Source: Lachnospiraceae bacterium
Lineage (GTDB): Bacteria > Bacillota > Clostridia > Lachnospirales > Lachnospiraceae
Direction of reading: 5' to 3'
Length of the DNA stretch: 48,100 nt
Assembly (NCBI GenBank): GCA_017463225.1
Contig: JAFTPO010000013.1
Coordinates: 1-48,100 of the forward strand
Positions 8,106-14,489 of this stretch are shown piece after piece. Under the pieces are notes generated by a model. The model searched no databases. It saw only the letters and a program-made list of their open reading frames with translations, and was not told where the DNA came from. The number at the start of each line of letters is the position of its first letter. Position 1 is the first letter of the stretch. The position numbers and the translations under genes are program-made.

Positions 8106-8471
8106 ATGTATAAATCAGAATATTGTGAAGTTGCATATGTAGAAAATTATAATGTGGTTTTGGTAAAATGGAAAAAGTTCTGTTGTAATCAAGATTACAG
8201 GAAGCCACTAGAATATGCACTAGATATTATTAGGGAGCATGAAGGTTGTGATTATGTAGCAGATACAAGGAGTGGATTTGAAAATATTCCTGAAGATACC
8301 CAGTGGGTAGCAGAATATTTTATGCCTACAGCAGTGGAATATGGATGTAAATGTATCTATTTTATAATTGATGAGAACAATTTCTTAAAAGAAGAACTAG
8401 AAGGGCAAGCAAGAGATTCTTCAGATAAGATTGAATTTAGGTATATTTATAGTCTGGAAGAAATTCAATAA
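8106..8471 (+). CDS. Small soluble protein of unknown function
   Basis: A 121-residue protein with no membrane segment. It has the alternating strand/helix layout of small SpoIIAA/STAS-like folds: NYNVVLVKWKKF, then CDYVADTRSGFENIPEDTQW, then YGCKCIYFIID. Similar stand-alone proteins occur in clostridia, but I do not know a function and make no claim. The start follows AAAGGATG. It lies 55 bp after metY with no obvious terminator, so it may be cotranscribed; hairpin repeat R2 follows its stop at once. Confidence 0.65.
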   Translation: MYKSEYCEVAYVENYNVVLVKWKKFCCNQDYRKPLEYALDIIREHEGCDYVADTRSGFENIPEDTQWVAEYFMPTAVEYGCKCIYFIIDENNFLKEELEGQARDSSDKIEFRYIYSLEEIQ

Positions 8472-8528
8472 TATCGCTGAATACGATAGTGAAGGTTGTG
8501 CCGGTGCATAGAAATATGTACCGGCATA
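8471..8528 (+). repeat. Intergenic hairpin repeat, copy R2
   Basis: The small stem is ATCG/CGAT (8473-8487), followed by AGTGAAGGTTG and the large hairpin 8499-8526 with a GAAA loop. Compared with R1, the wobble base is on the other side of the stem (GTGCATA...TATGTAC), so pairing is kept despite the change. Confidence 0.8.
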
Positions 8529-8549
8529 ACTATTTATTACGCCGCTTGG

Positions 8550-8618
8550 CCACTTATATCTCTTATTTGTACCACTTACCTGAAAATACTTGGAAATCTT
8601 AGGCTCTCTCGATATAAT
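8550..8618 (+). promoter_or_regulatory. Promoter and candidate autoregulatory repeat of the LytTR operon
   Basis: The promoter has -35 TTGGAA (8590-8595), a 17-bp spacer and -10 TATAAT (8613-8618). Just upstream, CCACTTA occurs twice in direct orientation (8550-8556 and 8572-8578), 22 bp apart. This is close to LytTR binding geometry and fits autoregulation by the encoded LytTR protein. Confidence 0.65.
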
Positions 8619-8638
8619 GAATTCACAGGAGGTACATT

Positions 8639-9073
8639 ATGAATATCCGGATAATAGAAAATATAAACGAAATTTTTGAAATAATCATAAAATGCCCGAA
8701 GGCAGATGCAAGTGTAATAAAATTAAGAAAACATATCGAAGCCTTTGAAGAAAAACTTGACGCTATTGATAATGATAAGCATTATCTGATTTCTCCTCTA
8801 GAGGTATTTTACTTTGAAAGCGTTGACAACCGTACCTTTCTTTATACCGAGACGCAGGTTCTTGAAATAAAGAAACGGCTTTATGAACTTGAAGAAATCT
8901 TATCTGACAAGGATTTTGTACGTACTTCAAAATCACAACTTGTAAACATCAATAAAATTAAATTATTGAAGCCCGAACTTAATCGATCAATTACTGCGGA
9001 AATGATAAATGGTGAAATTCTTTTCATATCACGCCGTTACGCAAAACAAATTAAAACACTTTTATCAATTTAG
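8639..9073 (+). CDS. LytTR-domain DNA-binding protein without a receiver domain
   Basis: The 144-residue protein has a short N-terminal helical part (residues 1-45) and a LytTR domain (about 45-144): YLISPLEVFYFESVDNRTFLYT and FVRTSKSQLVNINKIKLLKP are characteristic. It lacks a phosphoacceptor domain, as in the LytTR/DUF3021 pairs of Firmicutes, where the membrane partner is thought to hold the regulator inactive. RBS: AGGAGGT (8627-8633). The DUF3021 gene follows after 9 bp. The half-site upstream of its own promoter (CCACTTA) differs from the TACGCA sites elsewhere, so it probably controls a different set. Confidence 0.9.
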   Translation: MNIRIIENINEIFEIIIKCPKADASVIKLRKHIEAFEEKLDAIDNDKHYLISPLEVFYFESVDNRTFLYTETQVLEIKKRLYELEEILSDKDFVRTSKSQLVNINKIKLLKPELNRSITAEMINGEILFISRRYAKQIKTLLSI

Positions 9074-9082
9074 GAGATATTT

Positions 9083-9544
9083 ATGAATACTAAAAAAGAA
9101 CTTAAAACTTTTTTTATATGGTTAAGAAATGGAACATGCTTCGCGGTAACATGGTTTCTGATACTTGAACTTATTGTAAGGTGGATATCTGGAGCTGACA
9201 CAATTTCTATTGTAAATCTTACAAAAACAATTGTTTGGACAGTGGGCGGAGTGTTTATATTCTGTGTGGCTTTTACCCGGCTGTTTATAAGGAAATTTGG
9301 TTTTACTGCAAGACTTACTATCTTTATGTCGGCTATAACATTATATGAAATATTGTTTTTTTACAACATAGGACTATTTGTAGATACAAGTAATTCACCT
9401 CAATGGTTACTATTTTTTGCTATTATATTGTGTCTATATTTTATCTGTCTTGTGATTTACAGTAGTTATCGTAAAAAAAAGTGCGAGTTATATACTCAGG
9501 CATTACAAAAATACCAACAGGAACGGAGATGTGTAAATGAATAG
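9083..9544 (+). CDS. DUF3021 membrane protein, partner of the LytTR regulator
   Basis: At 153 residues with four hydrophobic segments (about 13-33, 48-70, 78-97, 108-128) and a basic C-terminal tail, this is a DUF3021-type protein. In the family it is almost always encoded beside a single-domain LytTR protein and is proposed to act as its membrane-bound inhibitor. That function is inferred from the family, not shown here. RBS: AGGAGA (9072-9077). The last 8 bp overlap the next gene. Confidence 0.8.
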   Translation: MNTKKELKTFFIWLRNGTCFAVTWFLILELIVRWISGADTISIVNLTKTIVWTVGGVFIFCVAFTRLFIRKFGFTARLTIFMSAITLYEILFFYNIGLFVDTSNSPQWLLFFAIILCLYFICLVIYSSYRKKKCELYTQALQKYQQERRCVNE

Positions 9545-10097
9545 CATTAAGGAAAGTAGAACGGATTTGGAAACTTTAAGAAATGATATAGTAATAAAGC
9601 AGAAAAAAGGATTACCATTTATTTGTGCTTCAGTTGTAGTCTGGATATTGATAGTAATTGTGATAATGCTTGATTTACCTCAGGAGAAAGAGAATTTGTT
9701 TGTGTTTTGTTGTTCGTGTCCATTATTACCCATTTCATGGATGATTGGTAAAGTAATAAAAGTTGATATTTTTGATAAGAGCAATCCTCTCGGTAATGTT
9801 GGATTTTTATTTACCTGTAATCAGTTTTTATATTTGTTAATTGTGATGTGGGTATTTAGTGCTGTTCCTGATAAAATGGTAATGGTTTATGCAATGGTTT
9901 TTGGAGCGCACTTGCTTCCGTATTCGTGGTTATATAAGTCATTAAGTTATAGAATTTTTTCGATAGCAATACCGATAGTTTCCCTTATTGTTGGATGTGT
10001 GTGTTCAGCTTTTTGGGTTGCAGTTACAATGGTAATCATTGAGATTATATTTGTTATAGCTCTGTTTGTTGAGTTGCGTAAGTACAATAACAAATAA
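9537..10097 (+). CDS. DUF7010-like multi-pass membrane protein
   Basis: The 186-residue protein has about five or six hydrophobic segments after a short cytoplasmic N-terminus (SRTDLETLRNDI). PLLPISWMIGKVIKVDIF and YAMVFGAHLLPYSWLYKS look like the conserved parts of a small uncharacterised family that I associate with DUF7010. It overlaps the DUF3021 gene by 8 bp, so translation is probably coupled and the protein may be what the LytTR pair controls. Biochemical role unknown. Confidence 0.65.
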   Translation: MNSIKESRTDLETLRNDIVIKQKKGLPFICASVVVWILIVIVIMLDLPQEKENLFVFCCSCPLLPISWMIGKVIKVDIFDKSNPLGNVGFLFTCNQFLYLLIVMWVFSAVPDKMVMVYAMVFGAHLLPYSWLYKSLSYRIFSIAIPIVSLIVGCVCSAFWVAVTMVIIEIIFVIALFVELRKYNNK

Positions 10098-10220
10098 GGC
10101 GCAACTTCTGAATTCCTACCGATACTGCCTGTAAATTTCCTGAGAATTGGAGACGACAGTAAAATCCCGGGCATATATGATAAAAGTTATCGCCACTGCC
10201 CATTATCAAGAAATTCAGTA
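10098..10220. other. Non-coding stretch with one symmetric hairpin
   Basis: Nothing coding is supported here. One hairpin stands out at 10169-10201: outer stem GGGCA/TGCCC and inner stem GATAA/TTATC separated by symmetric 5-nt internal loops. No T-run follows, so it is not a standard terminator. Confidence 0.4.
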
Positions 10221-10283
10221 ATCACATCGCCGAAGGCGATAGTGAAAGTTGTGCCGGTACATAGAAATATGTGCCGGCATTTT
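10221..10283 (+). repeat. Intergenic hairpin repeat, copy R3
   Basis: This is the best-formed copy. The small hairpin ATCGCC-GAA-GGCGAT (10226-10240) is perfect, followed by AGTGAAAGTTG and the large hairpin 10252-10279 with a GAAA loop and four Ts. Together with the reversed copy R4 it frames the structured block 10293-10431. Confidence 0.8.
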
Positions 10284-10292
10284 GTGTATACA

Positions 10293-10431
10293 GATTATGA
10301 AGGGGGATAGCGCTAATAAATTGGATTCCGACTGCGACAGGGTAATACGAAGACGACCGTTTTAAGTGTCGTCGGAGTATTATCCCTAGGCAGGTCGGCC
10401 AAGAAAGTATATACGCCTCCCCTTCATAATC
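10293..10431. other. Nested four-stem structured element
   Basis: Four nested pairings enclose one another: GATTATGAAGGGG 10293-10305 with 10419-10431 (13 bp, perfect); CCGACTGC 10328-10335 with 10390-10398 (one bulge); AGGGTAATAC 10339-10348 with 10377-10387 (one bulge); GACGAC 10352-10357 with 10368-10373. The 10-nt loop is at 10358-10367. It contains no open frame of note. It could be a structured RNA, a miniature inverted-repeat element or a two-way transcription barrier between convergent units. Confidence 0.6.
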
Positions 10432-10445
10432 GTCCCATAAGAAAA

Positions 10446-10490
10446 CCCGGCACATATTTTTATGTACCGGGGTCACGACTTTCACTCTAT
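10446..10490 (-). repeat. Intergenic hairpin repeat, copy R4 (reversed)
   Basis: Read on the minus strand it is AGTGAAAGTCGTGAC followed by a CCCGG...CCGGG hairpin (10446-10471) and TTTTC. It starts three bases after the porB stop, so here too the element sits at the 3' end of a transcript in the transcript's own orientation. The small first hairpin is missing. Confidence 0.7.
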
Positions 10491-10492
10491 GT

Positions 10493-11425
10493 CTATCTTG
10501 AACACTTGAAAAGCAAATCTTCCCATCTTCTATCAACCTCAGCCTGATACTGAGCAAGAAGCTCCTCATTACCTGGCTTGAAGAGATGTGCGAAACGTCC
10601 CTGTGGTCTTAAGAAGTCCTCGATAGGAAGCTTCTTCTTAGGCTCATAGTTAAGAATCCACTTGCCCTCAACCACCTCAAACAGTGGCCAGTAGCAGGTC
10701 TCAACTGCAAGCTTACAAATCTTCATAATATCTGGTGTATCATATCTCCAGCCTCTTGGACATGGTGCCATAACATTAAGGAATGCAGCGCCTGGAGTGT
10801 AGATAGCCTTCTCTGCCTTCTCGTATAAATCCTTCATAGTTCCAAGAAGAGTTGACTGAGCAACATATGGAACATCATGGCTTGCAATGATAGAAGCAAG
10901 ATCCTTACGGTTCTGCATCTTACCAACTGACTGTGAGCCAACTGGAGTAGTAGTAGTGTCAGCGTACATTGGAGTAGCTGAAGAACGCTGGATACCAGTG
11001 TTCATATAAGCACCATTGTCGTAGCACACATAAACCATATCGTGGTTTCTCTCCATAGCACCTGATAAGGACTGGAATCCAATATCGTAGGTACCACCGT
11101 CACCACCGAAGGTGATAAACTTATAATTCTCAGTAACCTTGCCCTTCTTCTTAAGAGCATTGTAAGCAGTCTCAATACCAGAGAGAGTAGCACCAGCATT
11201 CTCAAATGCATTGTGCATGTAGCTATCCTCCCAAGCAGTGTATGGATACATAAATGTTGAAACCTCCATACAACCTGTTGCATTACCGATAACTGCCTTA
11301 TCCTCAGGCTTTAGGGCACGAAGTACTGTTCTAGCAACGATAGTACCGCCACAGCCTGCACACATTCTATGACCCGGAGCAAGACGTTCCGGCTTATTCA
11401 TAACCTCTTTAAAATTAAATGCCAT
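10493..11425 (-). CDS. porB: 2-oxoacid:ferredoxin oxidoreductase, beta subunit (POR type)
   Basis: This 310-residue subunit carries the thiamine diphosphate. HRMCAGCGG near residues 20-28 holds cysteines of the family Fe-S site, and GDGGTYDIGFQSLSGAMERN (about 107-126) with YDNGAYMNTG is the TPP/Mg-binding motif. Together with PorA, PorD and PorG it converts pyruvate (or another 2-oxoacid) and CoA to acyl-CoA, CO2 and reduced ferredoxin in the cytoplasm. It is last in the minus-strand operon porG-porD-porA-porB, 15 bp after porA, and ends at hairpin repeat R4. Confidence 0.92.
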   Translation of the reverse strand: MAFNFKEVMNKPERLAPGHRMCAGCGGTIVARTVLRALKPEDKAVIGNATGCMEVSTFMYPYTAWEDSYMHNAFENAGATLSGIETAYNALKKKGKVTENYKFITFGGDGGTYDIGFQSLSGAMERNHDMVYVCYDNGAYMNTGIQRSSATPMYADTTTTPVGSQSVGKMQNRKDLASIIASHDVPYVAQSTLLGTMKDLYEKAEKAIYTPGAAFLNVMAPCPRGWRYDTPDIMKICKLAVETCYWPLFEVVEGKWILNYEPKKKLPIEDFLRPQGRFAHLFKPGNEELLAQYQAEVDRRWEDLLFKCSR

Positions 11426-11440
11426 CTCGACTTACCTCCA

Positions 11441-12622
11441 TTACTTTCTTAATCCAACATACTTAAAGTTCTCAGGCTCCATAGAACCATCTGCTATCTT
11501 CATCAAGTCTTCGAAAACTGAAGTAGCTGACTCAACAGTGTAATCACGACCACCGATTCCGTAGAAGTAATTAACAGCCTTAACATTAACACCTGTGTCA
11601 AACATAGCAGCCTTAACTTCTGAACCAACAGGACCGCCGCAAGCTGAAAAGCTTTCAGCTCTGTCAAGAATAGCAACAGCCTTAACGTTCTTAAGGGCCT
11701 CTGCAATTTCTTCGCCAGGGAATGGTCTGAATACTCTAATCTTAAGAAGACCAGCCTTAATACCCTTAGCGCGAAGTGCATCTATAGCATCCTTTGTAGT
11801 ACCTGCTGCAGAACCCATAATAACTATAGCAATCTCAGCATCATCTAACTTATATTCCTCGAAGAAACCATACTTTCTTCCTGAAATCTTCTCAAACTCA
11901 GCAGCTACATCTAAGATAACCTTCTTGGCATTCTTCATAGCAAGTCTCTGGTTCATCTTAGTCTCCATATAAAATGGTGAAGTAGCGTAAGGACCAACTG
12001 CCATAGGCATCTCGGCATTTAAGAGATAATTCTCTGGGTTATAGTCGCCTACAAATGCCTTAACCTTATCAGTCTCGATTAATTCAATATTCTCTACAGC
12101 GTGGCTTGTGATGAAACCATCCTGACAAGCCATAAATGGGAGCATTACATCAGGATGCTCTGAAATTCTAAAGGACTGAATAAAGTTATCATAAGCCTCC
12201 TGGTTATTCTCAGCATAAATCTGAATCCAACCGGCATCTCTTGCACTCATAGAATCTGAGTGGTCACAGTTGATGTTGATAGGGCCTGTAAGAGCTCTGT
12301 TAACAAGAGCAAGTACAAGTGGAAGTCTGTCAGAAGCTGCTACATAGAGAAGCTCCCACATATAAGCAAGACCACAGGATGAAGTAGCAGTAAGGGCTCT
12401 TGCACCTGCTGCAGAAGCACCCATGGTAGCACTCATTGAGCTGTGCTCTGACTCCACAGGGATAAACTCTGTGTCGATTTCTCCATTTGCAATAAATGTG
12501 GATACCATCTGTGGTATCTCAGTTGAAGGGGTAATAGGAAATGCTGGCATTACGTCAGGGTTAATCTGCTTAATTGCGTAAGCAACTGCCTCATTACCGG
12601 ACATTCTCTCACGAATAGACAT
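11441..12622 (-). CDS. porA: 2-oxoacid:ferredoxin oxidoreductase, alpha subunit (POR type)
   Basis: At 393 residues it is the normal length for a separate alpha chain. GNEAVAYAIKQINPDVMPAFPITPSTEI is the conserved N-terminal pyrimidine-binding region and TSSCGLAYMWELLYVAASDRLPLVL the subunit-contact region. Substrate choice (pyruvate versus branched-chain oxoacids) depends on residues I cannot judge reliably; the TPSTEI motif and the separate PorG favour pyruvate. One base separates it from porD, so translation is coupled. Confidence 0.92.
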   Translation of the reverse strand: MSIRERMSGNEAVAYAIKQINPDVMPAFPITPSTEIPQMVSTFIANGEIDTEFIPVESEHSSMSATMGASAAGARALTATSSCGLAYMWELLYVAASDRLPLVLALVNRALTGPININCDHSDSMSARDAGWIQIYAENNQEAYDNFIQSFRISEHPDVMLPFMACQDGFITSHAVENIELIETDKVKAFVGDYNPENYLLNAEMPMAVGPYATSPFYMETKMNQRLAMKNAKKVILDVAAEFEKISGRKYGFFEEYKLDDAEIAIVIMGSAAGTTKDAIDALRAKGIKAGLLKIRVFRPFPGEEIAEALKNVKAVAILDRAESFSACGGPVGSEVKAAMFDTGVNVKAVNYFYGIGGRDYTVESATSVFEDLMKIADGSMEPENFKYVGLRK

Positions 12623-12623
12623 A

Positions 12624-12932
12624 TTACATTCCCTCCTTCATAGTAATAGCACCGAAGCTGCAGACTCTCTCACAGATTCCGCAACCCTTACAGTGGTCAT
12701 AATCAAAATCTTCTCTCTTGCCATCCTTAACAGGAATTGAGCTGTCAGGACAAACAGGAGTACAAAGTAAGCAGTGAGTACACTTATCCCAATCAATAAC
12801 AGGAGTCTGAGTTCTCCACTCACCAGTGTTAAACATCTTAGCGCCACCGCCACCATATATCTGGTTACCAGGTGTTAAGTCCCCATAAGGACTTTGCTCA
12901 TTTATCTTAGTTATATCAGTTGCCTGTGCCAT
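12624..12932 (-). CDS. porD: 2-oxoacid:ferredoxin oxidoreductase, delta subunit (2x[4Fe-4S])
   Basis: The 102-residue ferredoxin-like subunit has two clusters of the form CxxCxxCxxxCP and CxxCxxCxxxC: CTHCLLCTPVCPDSS and CKGCGICERVCSFGA. It passes electrons from the TPP site to external ferredoxin. It begins directly after the porG stop; its ribosome binding site GGAGGT lies within the last codons of porG. Confidence 0.93.
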   Translation of the reverse strand: MAQATDITKINEQSPYGDLTPGNQIYGGGGAKMFNTGEWRTQTPVIDWDKCTHCLLCTPVCPDSSIPVKDGKREDFDYDHCKGCGICERVCSFGAITMKEGM

Positions 12933-13505
12933 TTATCTTACCTCCGAAAGCGCCATCTTAAGAGCGTTCATGTTACCCTCTATAACCTCTGGCTTTTTAG
13001 CAAATTTGTGCTTGTAGGATTCCTCCATCTGAGTAAGGAAAACCTCCTCATCCATAATCTTTGAAACCTTAACTATGGAAGCAAGCATAGGTGAGTTAGG
13101 GAAATACTTTCCAAGTGTAGCCATGGATACCTTTCTGGCATCAATTATGTACACACCACCCTTATATCCATTTAAAAGAGGAAGAATCTCCTCCTTATCC
13201 TTAGTTGTATTAATAACGATGGCACCATCCTCACTAAGTCCCTTAGTAACATCAACTGAGTGAAGAAGAGTTTCATCAACAACAACTACAAAGTCTGGAT
13301 TGTAAATGTTTGAGTGAACTCTAATTGGCTCATGACCAATTCTGTTGTAAGCTGTAATAGGTGCACCCATTCTCTCTGGGCCGTACTCTGGGAAGCCCTG
13401 TACGTGCATACCAGTGCTGAATGCTACATCTGCTAAGAGAAGAGCAGCAGTTTTGGCACCCTGACCACCACGGCCATGCCATCTGATTTCAATATTCTTT
13501 TTCAT
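12933..13505 (-). CDS. porG: 2-oxoacid:ferredoxin oxidoreductase, gamma subunit
   Basis: The 190-residue protein opens with IEIRWHGRGGQGAKTAALLLADVAF, the conserved gamma-subunit start, followed by QGFPEYGPERMGAPITAYNRI. The subunit helps bind CoA. I start at 13505 because TAGGAGA lies just upstream; an in-frame ATG at 13538 adds eleven unconserved residues. It is first in the por operon; its promoter at 13592-13620 is flanked by an inverted repeat. Confidence 0.92.
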   Translation of the reverse strand: MKKNIEIRWHGRGGQGAKTAALLLADVAFSTGMHVQGFPEYGPERMGAPITAYNRIGHEPIRVHSNIYNPDFVVVVDETLLHSVDVTKGLSEDGAIVINTTKDKEEILPLLNGYKGGVYIIDARKVSMATLGKYFPNSPMLASIVKVSKIMDEEVFLTQMEESYKHKFAKKPEVIEGNMNALKMALSEVR

Positions 13506-13583
13506 AAAAATTCTCCTATTTAAAATGTAATAAAGCATATGAAGAATATGCCATAAGATTTAAATGATATTTTTAGTTTAAAA

Positions 13584-13620
13584 TGACGTGTATACTACAA
13601 AAAATAGGTTGGCACGTCAA
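13584..13620 (-). promoter_or_regulatory. por operon promoter with flanking inverted repeat
   Basis: On the minus strand: -35 TTGACG (13615-13620), a 17-bp spacer and -10 TAGTAT (13592-13597). TGACGTG (13584-13590) and CACGTCA (13613-13619) form a perfect 7-bp inverted repeat with 22 bp between arms. One arm overlaps the -35 and the other the expected transcription start, a layout typical of repressor control. Confidence 0.65.
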
Positions 13621-13697
13621 AAACAAACTAATTATATCATTTGAAAGGGAAAAGTAAAGTATAAAGCTATGAAATATTTAACAAATTATATTATTTC

Positions 13698-13726
13698 TTG
13701 AATTACGATGGCGAAATTGATATAAT
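13698..13726 (+). promoter_or_regulatory. Sigma-A promoter of the 13772 operon
   Basis: TTGAAT (13698-13703), a 17-bp spacer and a perfect TATAAT (13721-13726). The start codon is 46 bp further on. Confidence 0.75.
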
Positions 13727-13771
13727 CTTAAAAGGTATGCGAATATCAGTTTTTATTTTAGGAGAAATTTT

Positions 13772-14476
13772 ATGAGCAAAAAATGTTGTGGAATTATATA
13801 CAATGAAAATGAAAAGTTCTGCACAAGGTGCGGAAAACCATTGATAGATACTCCGGAAGAGGAGACACCATTAGTCCTTGATATGTCTGAGGTGGACAAG
13901 ATAGCTGCCAGTGTTCGAGGTGAGATGGAAAAAGAACAGGAAGCTAAAGAAGAAACTGTTTCAGAGGAAACTTTTAAAGAGCAGACTAATCAGGAGGAAT
14001 CACAGGAAGAGCAGACTGTTGCGGTAGAGGAAACAGCTTCTCAGGTAGAGACTACTAATTCAGGTGAAGAGGAAGTACAGCTCCCAAGTGACGACAGTGA
14101 AGAAGATGATGGTGAAGATGATGACGACGATGATGACGATGGAAAAGCATCTGTCGGTTTGAAATTGTTTGGAACACTTATGATAATCATTATGCTGGCA
14201 TCTATAGCGGCAGTGGGATTAGGAATATATTTCGTGAAGCTAAATCCATATTATAAGAATCATAACATCAATGCGCCTGTTGTTTACGAGGGTGTTGCAA
14301 CAGATACAGATGTGAATAATGTGGAGCTTACACCGCTTCTTACACCAGTGTCTATAGAGGTTCAGACATCAACAGATGCAGTGGAGGAAACAGCTACTGT
14401 AACTGATGCAGAAGATACAGAGGAAACAGAAGATGAGAGTGACAGCTCTGAGGAAAACTCAGAGAGTGAAGAGTAG
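13772..14476 (+). CDS. Zinc-ribbon, acidic linker, single-TM protein
   Basis: The 234-residue protein starts with a zinc-ribbon-like motif (C5, C6, C17, C20; KFCTRCGKPL), has a very acidic stretch (about residues 35-125, ending in a run of eight Asp), one membrane helix (about 130-153, LFGTLMIIIMLASIAAVGLG) and an acidic Ser/Thr-rich outer tail. The first ligand pair is CC rather than the usual CxxC. No enzyme domain is seen. It lies 13 bp before another single-TM protein, so the two may form a membrane complex; role unknown. Confidence 0.75.
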   Translation: MSKKCCGIIYNENEKFCTRCGKPLIDTPEEETPLVLDMSEVDKIAASVRGEMEKEQEAKEETVSEETFKEQTNQEESQEEQTVAVEETASQVETTNSGEEEVQLPSDDSEEDDGEDDDDDDDDGKASVGLKLFGTLMIIIMLASIAAVGLGIYFVKLNPYYKNHNINAPVVYEGVATDTDVNNVELTPLLTPVSIEVQTSTDAVEETATVTDAEDTEETEDESDSSEENSESEE

Positions 14477-14489
14477 GGGGTGCGAAGAG

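Noticed and set aside
5541-10490. The four hairpin repeats as a CRISPR array
   Set aside because: Spacing is irregular (kilobases), copies are in both orientations and no cas gene is present.
10222-10569. Minus-strand reading frame across the hairpin-repeat block
   Set aside because: It overlaps the end of porB and consists of translated inverted repeats; no start signal or protein-like composition.
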